64,000 bases of DNA from Myxococcales bacterium (lineage in GTDB: Bacteria; Myxococcota_A; Polyangia; Polyangiales; JADJMO01): the NCBI GenBank assembly GCA_016709545.1, contig JADJMO010000004.1:372001-436000 (forward strand), given 5' to 3'. The translations under genes and the position numbers were made by a program. Below are positions 27,830 through 36,987 of the stretch, piece after piece. The notes beneath the pieces were generated by a model. The model made no database searches. It was not told where the DNA came from and saw only the letters and a program-made list of their open reading frames with translations. Every line of letters starts with the position of its first letter. The stretch's first letter is position 1.

Positions 27830-29926
27830 ATGTCGCCGCGTACCCCTTTCCGTCGGGTGGCTTCGTCCCTGTTCGCCCTGGCGCTCTTCGCTGGTCCGTT
27901 CGCCCTCGCCAACGGCTGCGCCTCGCGCGGGCCCGACCTGGCGAGCCGCATGGGCACCGCGCGGGCGAACTACGAGTCCGTCGGCTACGCGCCGTTCGGG
28001 CCTTCCGAGACAGGCAAGGTCGAGGAGGGCAAGGACAGCCGTGTGGCCGTCAAGCTCAAGGAGGGCTGCTTCCTCGTCGTGGCGTTCGCCGGCGACGGCA
28101 TCAAGACCATCGAGGCCACGCTCAACGACCCGGCCGGCAAGCCGGTCGGCGAGGTGAAGAAGCAAGAGGGTCAGGTCTCGGTCAAGCAGTGCGTCGCCGA
28201 GGCCGGCACCTACACCCTCGTGGTCAAGGGCACGGGCGGCGGTGCGTTCATCGTCCAGCCCTACCTGGGCGCGGGCAAGGGCGAGGGCGGTGGCCCCACG
28301 CCCACCCCGTGCGAGGGGCCCGACTGCGACGATCCGGGCGGCCCGGACCCGGGCGGCAACCCCGGCGGCACCGACGACTGCCAGACCGGCATCGATCTGA
28401 GCCCCGGCGGCAGCGCCAAGGGCAACAGCAAGAAGGCCAGCACCAACACGAGCGTCCACTGGTCGTGCGCGGCGAGCGACGGCCCGGCGGTCATCTACCG
28501 GGTGCACATCGAGGGTCGCCACAAGCTCGTCGTCGACATGACCGCGCCCTCGTTCGACGCCGTGATGGGGCTCTACCGCGCTGCCTCGGACGGCTGGCTC
28601 TGCGACTCGGTCAACGAGCTCGAGTGCTCCGACGACAGCGAGGGCAACACCGGCAAGGGCCACATCGAGGCCATCGTCGACACCGGCGACTACGGCATCA
28701 TGGTCGGCGGCTACGAGCCCAACGACAAGGGCGATTTCGAGATCAAGACCCGCCTCGAGGACGCCCCGAGCCTCTCCACGATCTGCAGCGGCGCCCACTC
28801 GCTGGTGTCCGGCACCAAGAGCACCGACCTCATCGCGGGGGACGGCTCCAACTTCCGCGCGAGCTGCGGCAACAGCGAGGGCGGCGAGTCGCTCTTCAAG
28901 TTCGACCTCAAGCAGCGGTCGCGCGTGCGCGTCGGCGGCAAGGTCGCGGGCGGCAGCAACGTGGTGGTCTCGCTCCGCACGCGCTGCGACGACGCTACCA
29001 GCGAGGTCGCCTGCTCGGGCACCTGGCACATCGACGGCGTGTCGTGGACCGGCATCCGCGACGCCGGCAACTACACGCTGTTCGTCGACTCGAGCGACCC
29101 GGCCCTCACCGGCACCGCCGAGGCCATGATGGACATCGCGGCGGACGGCGGCGACGGCGCGGTCGAGTCCGACAGCTGCACGAGCGCCAAGGCGCTGCAG
29201 ACCTCGGGCACCTTCAACTTCGACACCCTGCACGCCAAGGCCGACACCAAGGCGAGCTGCGCGAGCGACGGCGCCGCCGACCTCGTCTACAAGCTCGACG
29301 TCAAGGTCAAGAGCCGCATCTTCTTCTCGGCCACCGAGGACGAGGGCCGCCACGTGGTGGCGATCCAGAAGGCCTGCGGCGACACCAAGGGCGAGCTCTC
29401 CTGCGATCTGGTCGCGCAGAGCAAGGGCGTCGACGCCACCCTCGATCCCGGCAGCTACTTCGTGATCGTCAAGGGCAAGGGCAAGGACGACTTCGGCCGC
29501 GCCAAGATGTCGGTCAAGCTCCGCGAGCTCGGGCCGGCGCAGGCCGCGTGCAAGGCGGCCACCAAGCTCGTCGCCGGCACCGCGGTCAAGGACTCCACCA
29601 AGGACGCGCCCGACCGGTTCGCCTCGCAGGGCTGCGGCGGCCAGATCGCCCAGCAGTCGAGCGGCGACAAGGTCTACCAGTTCACGCTCAAGGAGAAGTC
29701 GAAGGTCAACCTGCAGCTCAAGGGCGGCACGTTCTACAACGCGATCATGTCGCTGCGCTCCGACTGCAGCGACCCGACCCGCAACGAGATCGTCTGCTCG
29801 AACACCTACAGCAAGACCATCGACCGCGAGCTCGATCCGGGCACCTACTACGTGGTCGTCGACGGGTACGGCGTGAAGAGCGAGGGCGACTTCAACCTCG
29901 AGCTCACGACCAAGCCGGTGAAGTGA
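27830..29926 (+). CDS. Large secreted lipoprotein with repeated PPC-like beta domains
   Basis: 698 aa. Signal peptide with lipobox ALANGC (Cys30). After a first domain and a Pro/Gly/Asp linker (about 150-185) come four or more related beta-sandwich units of about 110-130 residues. Each has a start like C-x(5-9)-L-x-x-G, a central VYKLDVKVKSRI or VYQFTLKEKSKV strand, a cysteine pair (CGD..GELSC, CSDPTRNEIVC) and an ending LDPGTYYVVVDG. This is the pattern of bacterial pre-peptidase C-terminal (PPC) domains. No catalytic domain is present, so it may be a binding or adhesion protein. Its stop overlaps the mutY start (GTGA). Confidence 0.75.
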   Translation: MSPRTPFRRVASSLFALALFAGPFALANGCASRGPDLASRMGTARANYESVGYAPFGPSETGKVEEGKDSRVAVKLKEGCFLVVAFAGDGIKTIEATLNDPAGKPVGEVKKQEGQVSVKQCVAEAGTYTLVVKGTGGGAFIVQPYLGAGKGEGGGPTPTPCEGPDCDDPGGPDPGGNPGGTDDCQTGIDLSPGGSAKGNSKKASTNTSVHWSCAASDGPAVIYRVHIEGRHKLVVDMTAPSFDAVMGLYRAASDGWLCDSVNELECSDDSEGNTGKGHIEAIVDTGDYGIMVGGYEPNDKGDFEIKTRLEDAPSLSTICSGAHSLVSGTKSTDLIAGDGSNFRASCGNSEGGESLFKFDLKQRSRVRVGGKVAGGSNVVVSLRTRCDDATSEVACSGTWHIDGVSWTGIRDAGNYTLFVDSSDPALTGTAEAMMDIAADGGDGAVESDSCTSAKALQTSGTFNFDTLHAKADTKASCASDGAADLVYKLDVKVKSRIFFSATEDEGRHVVAIQKACGDTKGELSCDLVAQSKGVDATLDPGSYFVIVKGKGKDDFGRAKMSVKLRELGPAQAACKAATKLVAGTAVKDSTKDAPDRFASQGCGGQIAQQSSGDKVYQFTLKEKSKVNLQLKGGTFYNAIMSLRSDCSDPTRNEIVCSNTYSKTIDRELDPGTYYVVVDGYGVKSEGDFNLELTTKPVK

Positions 29927-31055
29927 CGGCGCGCGAGCTCCGGGCCGCGCTGCTCTCCTGGTACGAAGGCGCCGCCCGGGACCTCCCGTGGCGGCGCACC
30001 CGTGATCCGTGGGCGATCTGGGTCTCGGAGGTGATGCTGCAGCAGACGCGGGTCGAGACCGTGATCCCGTACTGGGAGCGGTTCCTCGCGCGGTTCCCCA
30101 CGCTGACGGCCGCCGCCGATGCGCCGGTCGACGACGTGCTCACGCTGTGGAGCGGCCTCGGCTACTACCGGCGCGCGCGGCTGCTGCACGCGGGCGCGAT
30201 CCACGTGCGCGACGTGCACGGCGGCGTCGTGCCGGACGAGCCGGAGGCCATCCGCGGGATCCCCGGCGTGGGCGCGTACACGACGGGCGCGATCGCGAGC
30301 TTCGCGTTCCAGAAACCCGAGCCGCTGGTCGACGGAAACGTCGCCCGCGTGCTGTGTCGGGTGTTCGGGATCGAGGCCGATCCGCGCCGGGGCGCGGGGC
30401 TCGCCGAGGTGTGGCGGCGCGCCGGCGAGCTCGTGGTGGGGGAGCGCCCCGACGCGCTCAACAACGCGTTGATGGAGCTCGGAGCCACGGTGTGCGCGCC
30501 GACCCGGCCGCGGTGCCTCGTGTGCCCCTGGCGAGAGGCGTGCGTCGCGCGACGCGAGGGCCGCGCCGAGGAGCTGCCGATACGCGTCGAGAAGGCCGCG
30601 CGCCCCCGGGTGGAGGAGATCGCGCTGGTCGTGCGTCATCGCTGGCGGCTCGTGCTCGTGCAGCGCAAGAAACAGGGCCTCTACGGGGGCCTCTGGGAGG
30701 CGCCCGGGTCCCCGCGCGCGACGTCACCACCGCCTGCGAGCAGGTGGGCCGCGCGCTCGGGGGAGTCGTCTCGGCCGAGGGAGGCGAGGGCCGCGTGGTC
30801 GAGCACGTGCTCACCCACCGCGAGCTCCACGTGCGCGTGTTCCAGGCCGAGATCGACACGGAGCCGCGGCTGCAGGCGAACGACACGTGGGACGCCGTCG
30901 CGGTGGTGGATCACGCCGAGGGGCGCGGGGTCTCCACCCTCGCGCGCAAGGTGCTCGCGGCTACGCCGGACACAGGAAGTGCGCGCGACGCAGCCGGCGA
31001 TCCTCCTCCTCGAGCCCCAGCGCGAAGTCCGCGGCGAGCCCGATCGCGTCCGTGA
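29923..31055 (+). pseudogene. mutY: A/G-specific adenine glycosylase, frameshifted
   Basis: MutY removes adenine opposite 8-oxoguanine. The first frame (GTG 29923 to about 30710) encodes the full catalytic domain: SEVMLQQTRVETVIPYW with the catalytic Glu, the helix-hairpin-helix GIPGVGAYTTGAIASFAF, VDGNVARVL with the catalytic Asp, and the iron-sulfur ligands in C-x6-C-x2-C-x5-C. The NUDIX-like recognition domain starts (LVQRKKQGLYGGLWEAP) and then jumps one frame near 30695-30715. The second frame continues with RDVTTACEQVGRALGG and VVEHVLTHRELHVRVF to 31055. A single missing base in a C/G run explains it. The glycosylase half could still be made; sequencing error is equally likely. Confidence 0.85.
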
Positions 31056-31461
31056 GCATGCCGGCGGCGAGCGGCTCGCGGCCGCCGATCAGGAGCGCCC
31101 CCATGCGCCACGCCGGGCTCTCCAGCGGGAACACCCAGGCACGCGATCCCTCGAGGTGCGCGGAGAGCGCGTGCGGCACCGCGATCACGCGGGTGTCGAG
31201 GTCGAGGTCGTGGCCGAGGAGCTTGACGAGGGCCCGGTCCAGCAGGCCGGCCGAGAGGGGATCGACCGGCGCGAGCGCACCCCGTGGACCCCGCCCGAAG
31301 CGCGGCCCGAGCACGACCGCCGCCGGGCGACCGAGGCGCGCCGAGGCCTCTCGCGCCAGGTTCTGCGGCTCGAACGGGTCGAGCAGACGCACCCTCGCGT
31401 ACACGCCGCTGTCGGGCGTGGGGCGCGGATGCGCGGGGGCAGCACGGCGGACGACGGCCAT
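30961..31461 (-). CDS. Hypothetical protein
   Basis: 166 aa. ATG at 31461 is preceded by a GAGGG Shine-Dalgarno-like run; an in-frame start 57 bases upstream adds only low-information sequence. No signal peptide or membrane segment. The protein is rich in Leu, Ala and Arg with segments YARVRLLDPFEPQNL, LDTRVIAVPHALSAHL and AWRMGALLIGGREPL that look like a compact alpha/beta fold, possibly GAF-like. It overlaps the end of the frameshifted mutY tail to tail by 95 bases. No family is recognised; its upstream neighbour on the strand is the QEGLA peptidase gene, 60 bases away. Confidence 0.6.
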   Translation of the reverse strand: MAVVRRAAPAHPRPTPDSGVYARVRLLDPFEPQNLAREASARLGRPAAVVLGPRFGRGPRGALAPVDPLSAGLLDRALVKLLGHDLDLDTRVIAVPHALSAHLEGSRAWVFPLESPAWRMGALLIGGREPLAAGMLTDAIGLAADFALGLEEEDRRLRRAHFLCPA

Positions 31462-31521
31462 CGCCCTCGTGAACGGACCACCGCCTCGGGGGTGAAGCTC
31501 GGCACGGCCGCAGGCCAAATA

Positions 31522-33054
31522 CTAGAGCCCGCGGCGGAACATGCGGGCGTAGTGCTCGCTGACCTCGGCGCCGCCGAGCTGCGTGAAGAACGTGCTGTAC
31601 GACATCCAGATGGCGATGCCGTTGAGGTCGCGGAACACCGGCGGCAGGTAGATCGGCGCCTTGACCACGCCGTCGTGCGCGCGCGAGGCGAGCACCGGGA
31701 TGTCCTCGTGCTCGATCTTGCCGACGAACAGGAACGGGATGAGCTCGGGGCGGTCGTGCTCGATGCAGGCGCGGATGAACGCGTAGTTGAGGACGATGCC
31801 CTTGCTGTAACAGAGGTCCTTGGTGAAGGGCGCGCCGCCGGTGGTGGTGCCGCCGCGGAAGATGCGGCGGGTGGCGTTGAAGCACTCCTCTTCTTCGTAA
31901 CCCTCGGTGCGATACCAGTCGAAGACCTGCGCGAAGTCGGCGCCGTCCTCGGCCTTGTCGACGGCGATGACGCGGTCGTTGAGCCGCCGCGCGCGCCGCG
32001 GATAGGTGCGGAAGGTGAAGATCTCGAGGAGCGCCGCGAGGCCCTCCTGGGCGGCCGTCGTGCGCGGCGGGCCCTTGGCGAGCCAGCGGGCGACGGGCTG
32101 CGCCTGCCCGTTGAGCGACGTGGCGAGATGCACCCAGCCCTCGTGCACCTCGAAGAGGTCGATGTCGCGCATCGAGAACATCGCGCCGGTGCGGATCTTC
32201 AGGTAGTCGCTGCCGGCCGCCGCGTCGGCGAAGATGCCGTCGTCCTCGGACACGCGCACCGTGTCTTCGCCGAAGTAGTTCGTGAGGCGGTGGTTGAGGA
32301 TGTCGACGGCCTTGCGCGCGGGGACGTCCCGCGGGCTCGGCGGGCCGAGCTCGTCCTGCAGGTTGGTGAGCAGGCCGTAGAGCACGTGGGCGCTGTCGCG
32401 CACCGTGGTCTTGCCGTCCGGGTACTTGTCCTTGGGCGAGCCGTAGAGCTTGCGCGAGAAGGCGTAGAAGACGTTGGTGCCGCGCGCCTCGAGCATGCGC
32501 ACGACGTCGCGGTACTGCACCGCCGTGGAGATGAGGATCTGCCCGAGCTGGTCGCCCTTGAGCTCCCGCGCCGCGTCGCGCGCGATCTCGTCGAACTCGG
32601 CCGCCTTCTGCCGCGGGTCGAACCCGAGATCGACGGTGCCGTAGTGCTCGGGCCCGACGACGGGGACGTCCTTGAACCGAGAAGCGCGGAACTTCTCGAA
32701 GATGGTGGGATCCCAGCGGAGGGAGTTCAGGACCCGGATCGGCCTCTGAGCGTCGACGATTCGCTGGGAGAGCGTGGCGACGATCTCCTTGTACGAGCGC
32801 CACGGACCGGCGACCGGCAACGGAGGGATCGAGGGGATCGGGTTCATGTCGACGTCGTTCGCGACGAAGTCGACGATGGGTGCATCCGGGACGGCTTCAC
32901 CCGCGACCACGGCATTCGGGGCCACCGGAGGCAGGACGACCGGCGGCTCTTCGACCACGGGCGGGTCGACGCTGCCAGCGCCGGCCGAAGGAGAATCACC
33001 GGCCTCGCGCGCGGCCGCCGCTGCGCGTTCGCGGGAAGCGTCTCCGCGGGCCAT
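31522..33054 (-). CDS. QEGLA-motif (DUF1704/MATCAP-type) putative metallocarboxypeptidase
   Basis: 510 aa. The N-terminal 80 residues are Ala/Pro-rich and disordered. The rest matches the family named flavohemoglobin expression-modulating QEGLA motif protein (TIGR02421), related to eukaryotic tyrosine carboxypeptidases MATCAP. The zinc motif H-E-x-x-x-H appears as VHEGWVHLATSLNG near residue 303, followed by the name-giving QEGLAALLE near 335. The downstream YRTEGYEEEECFNATRRIFRGG and FTKDLCYSKG are family conserved. A peptidase cutting C-terminal residues is a reasonable inference; the bacterial substrate is unknown. TATGTA lies 8 bases before the ATG. Confidence 0.8.
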   Translation of the reverse strand: MARGDASRERAAAAAREAGDSPSAGAGSVDPPVVEEPPVVLPPVAPNAVVAGEAVPDAPIVDFVANDVDMNPIPSIPPLPVAGPWRSYKEIVATLSQRIVDAQRPIRVLNSLRWDPTIFEKFRASRFKDVPVVGPEHYGTVDLGFDPRQKAAEFDEIARDAARELKGDQLGQILISTAVQYRDVVRMLEARGTNVFYAFSRKLYGSPKDKYPDGKTTVRDSAHVLYGLLTNLQDELGPPSPRDVPARKAVDILNHRLTNYFGEDTVRVSEDDGIFADAAAGSDYLKIRTGAMFSMRDIDLFEVHEGWVHLATSLNGQAQPVARWLAKGPPRTTAAQEGLAALLEIFTFRTYPRRARRLNDRVIAVDKAEDGADFAQVFDWYRTEGYEEEECFNATRRIFRGGTTTGGAPFTKDLCYSKGIVLNYAFIRACIEHDRPELIPFLFVGKIEHEDIPVLASRAHDGVVKAPIYLPPVFRDLNGIAIWMSYSTFFTQLGGAEVSEHYARMFRRGL

Positions 33055-33099
33055 CGGCCATTTACATAGGCGAAATCGGCGTTTCTTGCAACGACAATG

Positions 33100-34638
33100 T
33101 CACTTTCCACCCTCCTCAGGCGGCCGATCGATGCGGAGACCGAACAGGCTCTTGAGGCGTTCCAGCATCACGCTGCGCGTCTCTTTGCGTCGATCGTCGT
33201 CGGGGCTGCGGGCCTCGAGCTTGGCCGCGAGCTCGGTCTGGCGTGTGGCGAGGATGTCGCTCAGGGCCTCGGCCACCTCGGGGTGACGCGAGAGGGTCGC
33301 GCGGAAGCTCGGCTCGTCGAGCACGAACGTGCGGGTGGCCCCGGCGGTGAGCACCGTGGCGGTGCGCGCGGCGCCGGTCACGAGGGACATCTCACCGAAG
33401 AACTGACCCGCGCCCAGCCGGAACAGCTCACGGCGATCGTCGGCGGAGGTGACGATGGCCTCGCCGTCGAGGATGACGTGCATCGAGCGGCCCGGGTCGC
33501 CAGCGCGCACGATGACCTCGCCCGCGGCGTAGAGGTGCTCGTGTCCGTGCAGCGCGATGTCGGCGACCGCCTCCTCGCTGAGCGGCGCGAACAGCTCGCA
33601 CCTCTGGAGCATCCGCACCCGCGCGTCCTGGTCCACCACCGCGTCGCGGGTGGGCGCGAGGTGCAACGTGCGGGTCGGGAACGGGAACGCGAGGCCGCTC
33701 CGCGCGAACGCGTACCAGAGCCGCGCGCGCACGTCGGCGTCGACCAGCTCGAAGTCCTCGCCGCGGCGGGTCCAGTAGCGGAACTGGTAGGCGACGCCGC
33801 TGTCGCGGAACGCGCTCACGATCACCATGGACGCGGGCTCGGGCTCGATGCCCTCGACGTCGCGGATGGCCTCGAGCACCGCCTGCTTCACGAGCTCGGG
33901 CGGCGCGTCGTAGGTGGCGTCGAAGTCCACGTCGCGGCGGAACGAGCGCTCGCCGTGGCCGTAGTTGGTGACGGTCTTGGTGACGAACTCGTTGTTGGGC
34001 ACGAGGTGGTCGACGCCGTCGTTGGAGCGCAGCGTGGTGGTGCGCCAGCTCGTCGCGAGGACGCGACCGCGCCGCTCGAACGACTGCACGTGCACGATGT
34101 CGCCCACCTCGAAGGGCCGCGCGTATTGCACGAGCACGCCGGCGCCCACCTGCCGCAGCACCTCGGCCACGGCGGCGCCGATGCCGCCGACGACGACCGC
34201 GCCGGAGGCGAGCACGCCGAACGTGGTGACGCCGCCCGCGCGGAGGCCGATCAGCGACGCGACGAGGAACGTGACGCCGAGGAGGCTGTACCGGATCATC
34301 GGCCGCAGCGGGCGCTTGCCGTTGCGCCCGAGCACGAAGTCGGCGACCAGGACGAACGCCGTCTGCGCCACCGCGAGGGCGAGGGCGACCGCCGAGAGCA
34401 GCTTGAAGAGGCGGTCGATCTCGGACTCGCCCTGGGGCGCGAGACACCGGGCGCCGCTGATGACCAGGTAGAACCAGGCGAGCGACGATGAGAGCCGGAG
34501 GGACTTCTTGAGCTCGGTGTGCAGGACGCTCGTGAGGAGCGCGTCGCCCGCGAGGATGAGCAGGGCGAGGATGGGCCCGAGGACCCCGACGTCGTCCAGC
34601 AGCCGGTGCCAGGGATCGATGTGGAAGGGCAGGTTCAT
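33100..34638 (-). CDS. MscS-type channel fused to a cyclic-nucleotide-binding domain
   Basis: 512 aa. About four or five hydrophobic segments (15-40, 55-70, 80-105, 118-165) lead into an MscS pore and beta domain. TTFGVLASGAVVVGGIGAAVAEV is the Gly/Ala-rich pore helix, and VQYARPFEVGDIVHVQ with LVPNNEFV are the beta-domain motifs. Residues about 365-480 form a cNMP-binding barrel: VIVRAGDPGRSMHVILDGEA, GAGQFFGEMSLVTGAARTATV. This matches the bacterial cyclic-nucleotide-gated MscS-related (bCNG) group, where most members respond poorly to stretch. ATG at 34638 is preferred over the adjacent GTG. Gene stands alone. Confidence 0.88.
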   Translation of the reverse strand: MNLPFHIDPWHRLLDDVGVLGPILALLILAGDALLTSVLHTELKKSLRLSSSLAWFYLVISGARCLAPQGESEIDRLFKLLSAVALALAVAQTAFVLVADFVLGRNGKRPLRPMIRYSLLGVTFLVASLIGLRAGGVTTFGVLASGAVVVGGIGAAVAEVLRQVGAGVLVQYARPFEVGDIVHVQSFERRGRVLATSWRTTTLRSNDGVDHLVPNNEFVTKTVTNYGHGERSFRRDVDFDATYDAPPELVKQAVLEAIRDVEGIEPEPASMVIVSAFRDSGVAYQFRYWTRRGEDFELVDADVRARLWYAFARSGLAFPFPTRTLHLAPTRDAVVDQDARVRMLQRCELFAPLSEEAVADIALHGHEHLYAAGEVIVRAGDPGRSMHVILDGEAIVTSADDRRELFRLGAGQFFGEMSLVTGAARTATVLTAGATRTFVLDEPSFRATLSRHPEVAEALSDILATRQTELAAKLEARSPDDDRRKETRSVMLERLKSLFGLRIDRPPEEGGK

Positions 34639-34823
34639 CACCGACGCCCGCGCTTGACGGGGACGCTCACGGTGTTACCACGAAAGACGTCCCTTCTGCC
34701 CTGCTCGTCAGGTCGCCATTCGATGATCCCCGATGAGGTCGACCAGGGGGCCCGCGTCGTTCCGTTGTGCAAGCCCGGGGTTCTTCGCCGGGAAGCCTGA
34801 AGGTGCGACAACCAAGGCCCCCA

Positions 34824-34841
34824 CCTAGCGTTCTCGCTAGG
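34824..34841 (-). terminator. Hairpin downstream of the FG-GAP lipoprotein gene
   Basis: A perfect 7-bp stem (34824-34830 with 34835-34841) and TTCT loop lies about 50 bases after the stop of the minus-strand gene. No T-run follows. It sits in a 253-base gap (34639-34891) that otherwise holds only the MscS promoter side and nothing else I recognise. Confidence 0.35.
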
Positions 34842-34891
34842 GGTTCATCACGGCACACCAACGGCAACGGCGGTTGGGATGTTGTTTTTGT

Positions 34892-36937
34892 TCACTTGGC
34901 GAGGTCGATCGGGGCGCTGGGGTTGGCCTCGCCGATGCGGATGCGGCGGCCGCCGCCGACGCCGGTGAGGCGCACCACCGTGCCCGGCTGATCCGGCCAG
35001 CGGATCTCGACCGCCTTCGGCGAGCACGAGGCGCCGAGGCCGAAGGTGAGCGCCGTGTCGTGCTGCATGCCGAAGTGGCCGTAGCCGCCGAGGAGCTCCT
35101 TGGTGATGACCCGCGGGGTGCCGTGGTCGTCGACCACCACGCGCACCCGCGCGCCGATGCCCGCGCCGTTCGAGCCGCCCTTGCCCTTGCCGGCGAGGGC
35201 GACCTGCAAGAAGCCGTTCTTCTGCGCGCCGTCGTTCAGGGTGTTCTCGTAGAAGTGCACCTCGTTGCCGTTGGTGTAGATCTTCCCGCAGTCGCGCGCC
35301 GTGGAGCTGCCGACCACCACGTCGAGGTCGCCGTCGCGGTCGAAGTCGGCGATCGCGATGCCGACCGTGCACGGGTGGTGCAGGCCGATCGCCTCGCCGA
35401 CCTCCTCGAACGTGCCGGGGGCGTCGTGCTTCTGGCGATACACGAGCGCGTAGTTGTCCGGGTAGTCGCTCGCGCCGACGATGAGATCGTCGAGGCCGTC
35501 GAGGTCGAGGTCGGCGTGCGCGACCATGATCCCGCCCTCGTTCCAGTCGCTGCCCACGTGCTTCCAGTCGAGGCCCGTGGCCGGGCGGCCAGGCCGCGTG
35601 AAGTGGATCGGGGCGTCGGCGGTGGGCCCGTCGTTCACGAGGAGCTCCGACTGATCCGACGACTCGCCGATGTGCCAGTGCTTGATCTCGGCGCTGTACA
35701 GGTCGGCCTTGCCGTCGCCGTCGACATCGCCACACCAGGTGGTGAAGGTGTTGCCGTTGTTGCGCCACGGCTTCGCGTCCTGAGCGGGATTCCAGAGGCC
35801 CGCGCTGCAGCCCGTGCGCGGCTTCGGGATCGTGGCCGGGCACTTCCCCGCGCCCTCGTTCGCGCAGTAGCAGCGGTAGAACTCGTTGTCGGAGTAGTCG
35901 ACGTTCGCGTCTCCGGCGAACCCCGAGGCCTTGCCCACCTCCTGGAACGCGGTGCCCGCGAGGTTCTTGTAGAGCAGGTTCGACTGACGCCCGTACGCGG
36001 AGACGAGCAGCTCGGGGTAGCCGTCGCCGTCGAGATCGCAGGCCGTCACGCCGTACGCCGGGCGGTGGTTGAGCCCGGCGTCGAAGCCCGCGTTCTGCGT
36101 CTCGAGGCCCGAGCCCGGGGTGCCGTCCTTGAACGTGCCGTCACCCACGCCCTTGAAGAGGCGCGCCTGCACCCCCGCGTAGCCGCCGCCGTAGCTGCGG
36201 TACCAGAAGCCGACGAACAGATCGGGCACGCCGTCGTGGTCGACGTCGGTGAAGGTTGCGCTGGTGGTCGGCGGGAGGATGTCGCCCGGGATCTTCTGCA
36301 CGTCGGAGAGCGGCGCGAGGGTGAACTTGCCCTTGCCGTCGTTGAGCAGGATCTCGTTGCGGTCGCCGAGGTCCTTGTCGAGCGCGGTGGGCTCGCCGTA
36401 GTTCGCGCCGGTGAACAGATCGAGGTCGCCGTCGCCGTCGACGTCCGCCGCGACCGCGAGCTGCGCCGAGCGGAGCTTGCCGTCCGCGGGCGGGGCCGTC
36501 GGGCGCACCGCGCCGAAGCCGCTCGCCTCGGTCTCGTCCACGAAGTGCCGACCGCCGCCCGGCTTGGGGCGGTTCATGAGCACCCGCCCCGCCGACCGGG
36601 GGTTCTTGGGGTCGATGCGCCCGGGCCCGCCCTGCACGAGCAGGTCGGGATAGCCGTCGCCGTCGAGATCGAGGGCCTGCAGGTGGTTGCCGTGAACGTC
36701 CAGGTGGTCCTTGTCGAGGTCCCACGCGGCGGTCTTCTTCACGAAGGCGAGCTTGCCCGTACCCGTGATCCCGTCGCATTTGCCGGCCAGATCGGCCTTC
36801 AGCGGCGCGGGGCCCTCGCCCAGCAAGGTGGTGAGCTCGTCTACGCCGGTGTCTTGCTCCGGAGTGGGAGCAGGTGTGTCGGACTTGGAGGAGCAGCTGG
36901 CGAGGACGAAGACGGCGGAAAGGAAGAGACGGCGCAT
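34892..36937 (-). CDS. FG-GAP repeat lipoprotein with ASPIC/UnbV C-terminal domain (CRTAC1-like)
   Basis: 681 aa. Signal peptide with lipobox VLASC (Cys15). An integrin-like beta-propeller of FG-GAP/VCBS repeats carries many calcium-binding D-x-D-x-D-G-x-x-D-L loops: LDLDGDGYPDLLV, ADVDGDGDLDLF, TDVDHDGVPDLFV, CDLDGDGYPELLV, ADFDRDGDLDVVV. The end is an ASPIC/UnbV domain (FGLGASCSPKAVEIRWPDQPG). A cysteine cluster near 345-375 (YRCYCANEGAGKCP) is unusual. Expected location is the cell surface. The function of bacterial CRTAC1-like proteins is unknown; adhesion is a plausible guess. TATCCT lies 9 bases before the ATG. Confidence 0.87.
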   Translation of the reverse strand: MRRLFLSAVFVLASCSSKSDTPAPTPEQDTGVDELTTLLGEGPAPLKADLAGKCDGITGTGKLAFVKKTAAWDLDKDHLDVHGNHLQALDLDGDGYPDLLVQGGPGRIDPKNPRSAGRVLMNRPKPGGGRHFVDETEASGFGAVRPTAPPADGKLRSAQLAVAADVDGDGDLDLFTGANYGEPTALDKDLGDRNEILLNDGKGKFTLAPLSDVQKIPGDILPPTTSATFTDVDHDGVPDLFVGFWYRSYGGGYAGVQARLFKGVGDGTFKDGTPGSGLETQNAGFDAGLNHRPAYGVTACDLDGDGYPELLVSAYGRQSNLLYKNLAGTAFQEVGKASGFAGDANVDYSDNEFYRCYCANEGAGKCPATIPKPRTGCSAGLWNPAQDAKPWRNNGNTFTTWCGDVDGDGKADLYSAEIKHWHIGESSDQSELLVNDGPTADAPIHFTRPGRPATGLDWKHVGSDWNEGGIMVAHADLDLDGLDDLIVGASDYPDNYALVYRQKHDAPGTFEEVGEAIGLHHPCTVGIAIADFDRDGDLDVVVGSSTARDCGKIYTNGNEVHFYENTLNDGAQKNGFLQVALAGKGKGGSNGAGIGARVRVVVDDHGTPRVITKELLGGYGHFGMQHDTALTFGLGASCSPKAVEIRWPDQPGTVVRLTGVGGGRRIRIGEANPSAPIDLAK

Positions 36938-36946
36938 GTCGCTCCG

Positions 36947-36952
36947 AGGATA
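36947..36952 (-). promoter_or_regulatory. Probable -10 element of the FG-GAP gene (leaderless type)
   Basis: TATCCT on the minus strand, 9 bases before the ATG at 36937. Confidence 0.45.
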
Positions 36953-36972
36953 CCTCCGTCTCGGTTCGCTGC

Positions 36973-36978
36973 TACCTT
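36973..36978 (+). promoter_or_regulatory. Probable -10 element of the RCC1 gene at 37.0 kb
   Basis: TACCTT, 9 bases before the ATG at 36988. The spacer includes CGAGGA, so a very short leader could still hold part of a Shine-Dalgarno sequence. Confidence 0.4.
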
Positions 36979-36987
36979 TCGAGGACC

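Noticed and set aside
27718..33069. A plus-strand open frame of about 1780 codons
   Set aside because: It contains the first mutY frame, but the rest is out of frame or antisense to recognised genes.
34667..34867. Short minus-strand open frame in the gap downstream of the FG-GAP gene
   Set aside because: No ribosome binding site, no recognisable protein pattern, and it crosses a hairpin.
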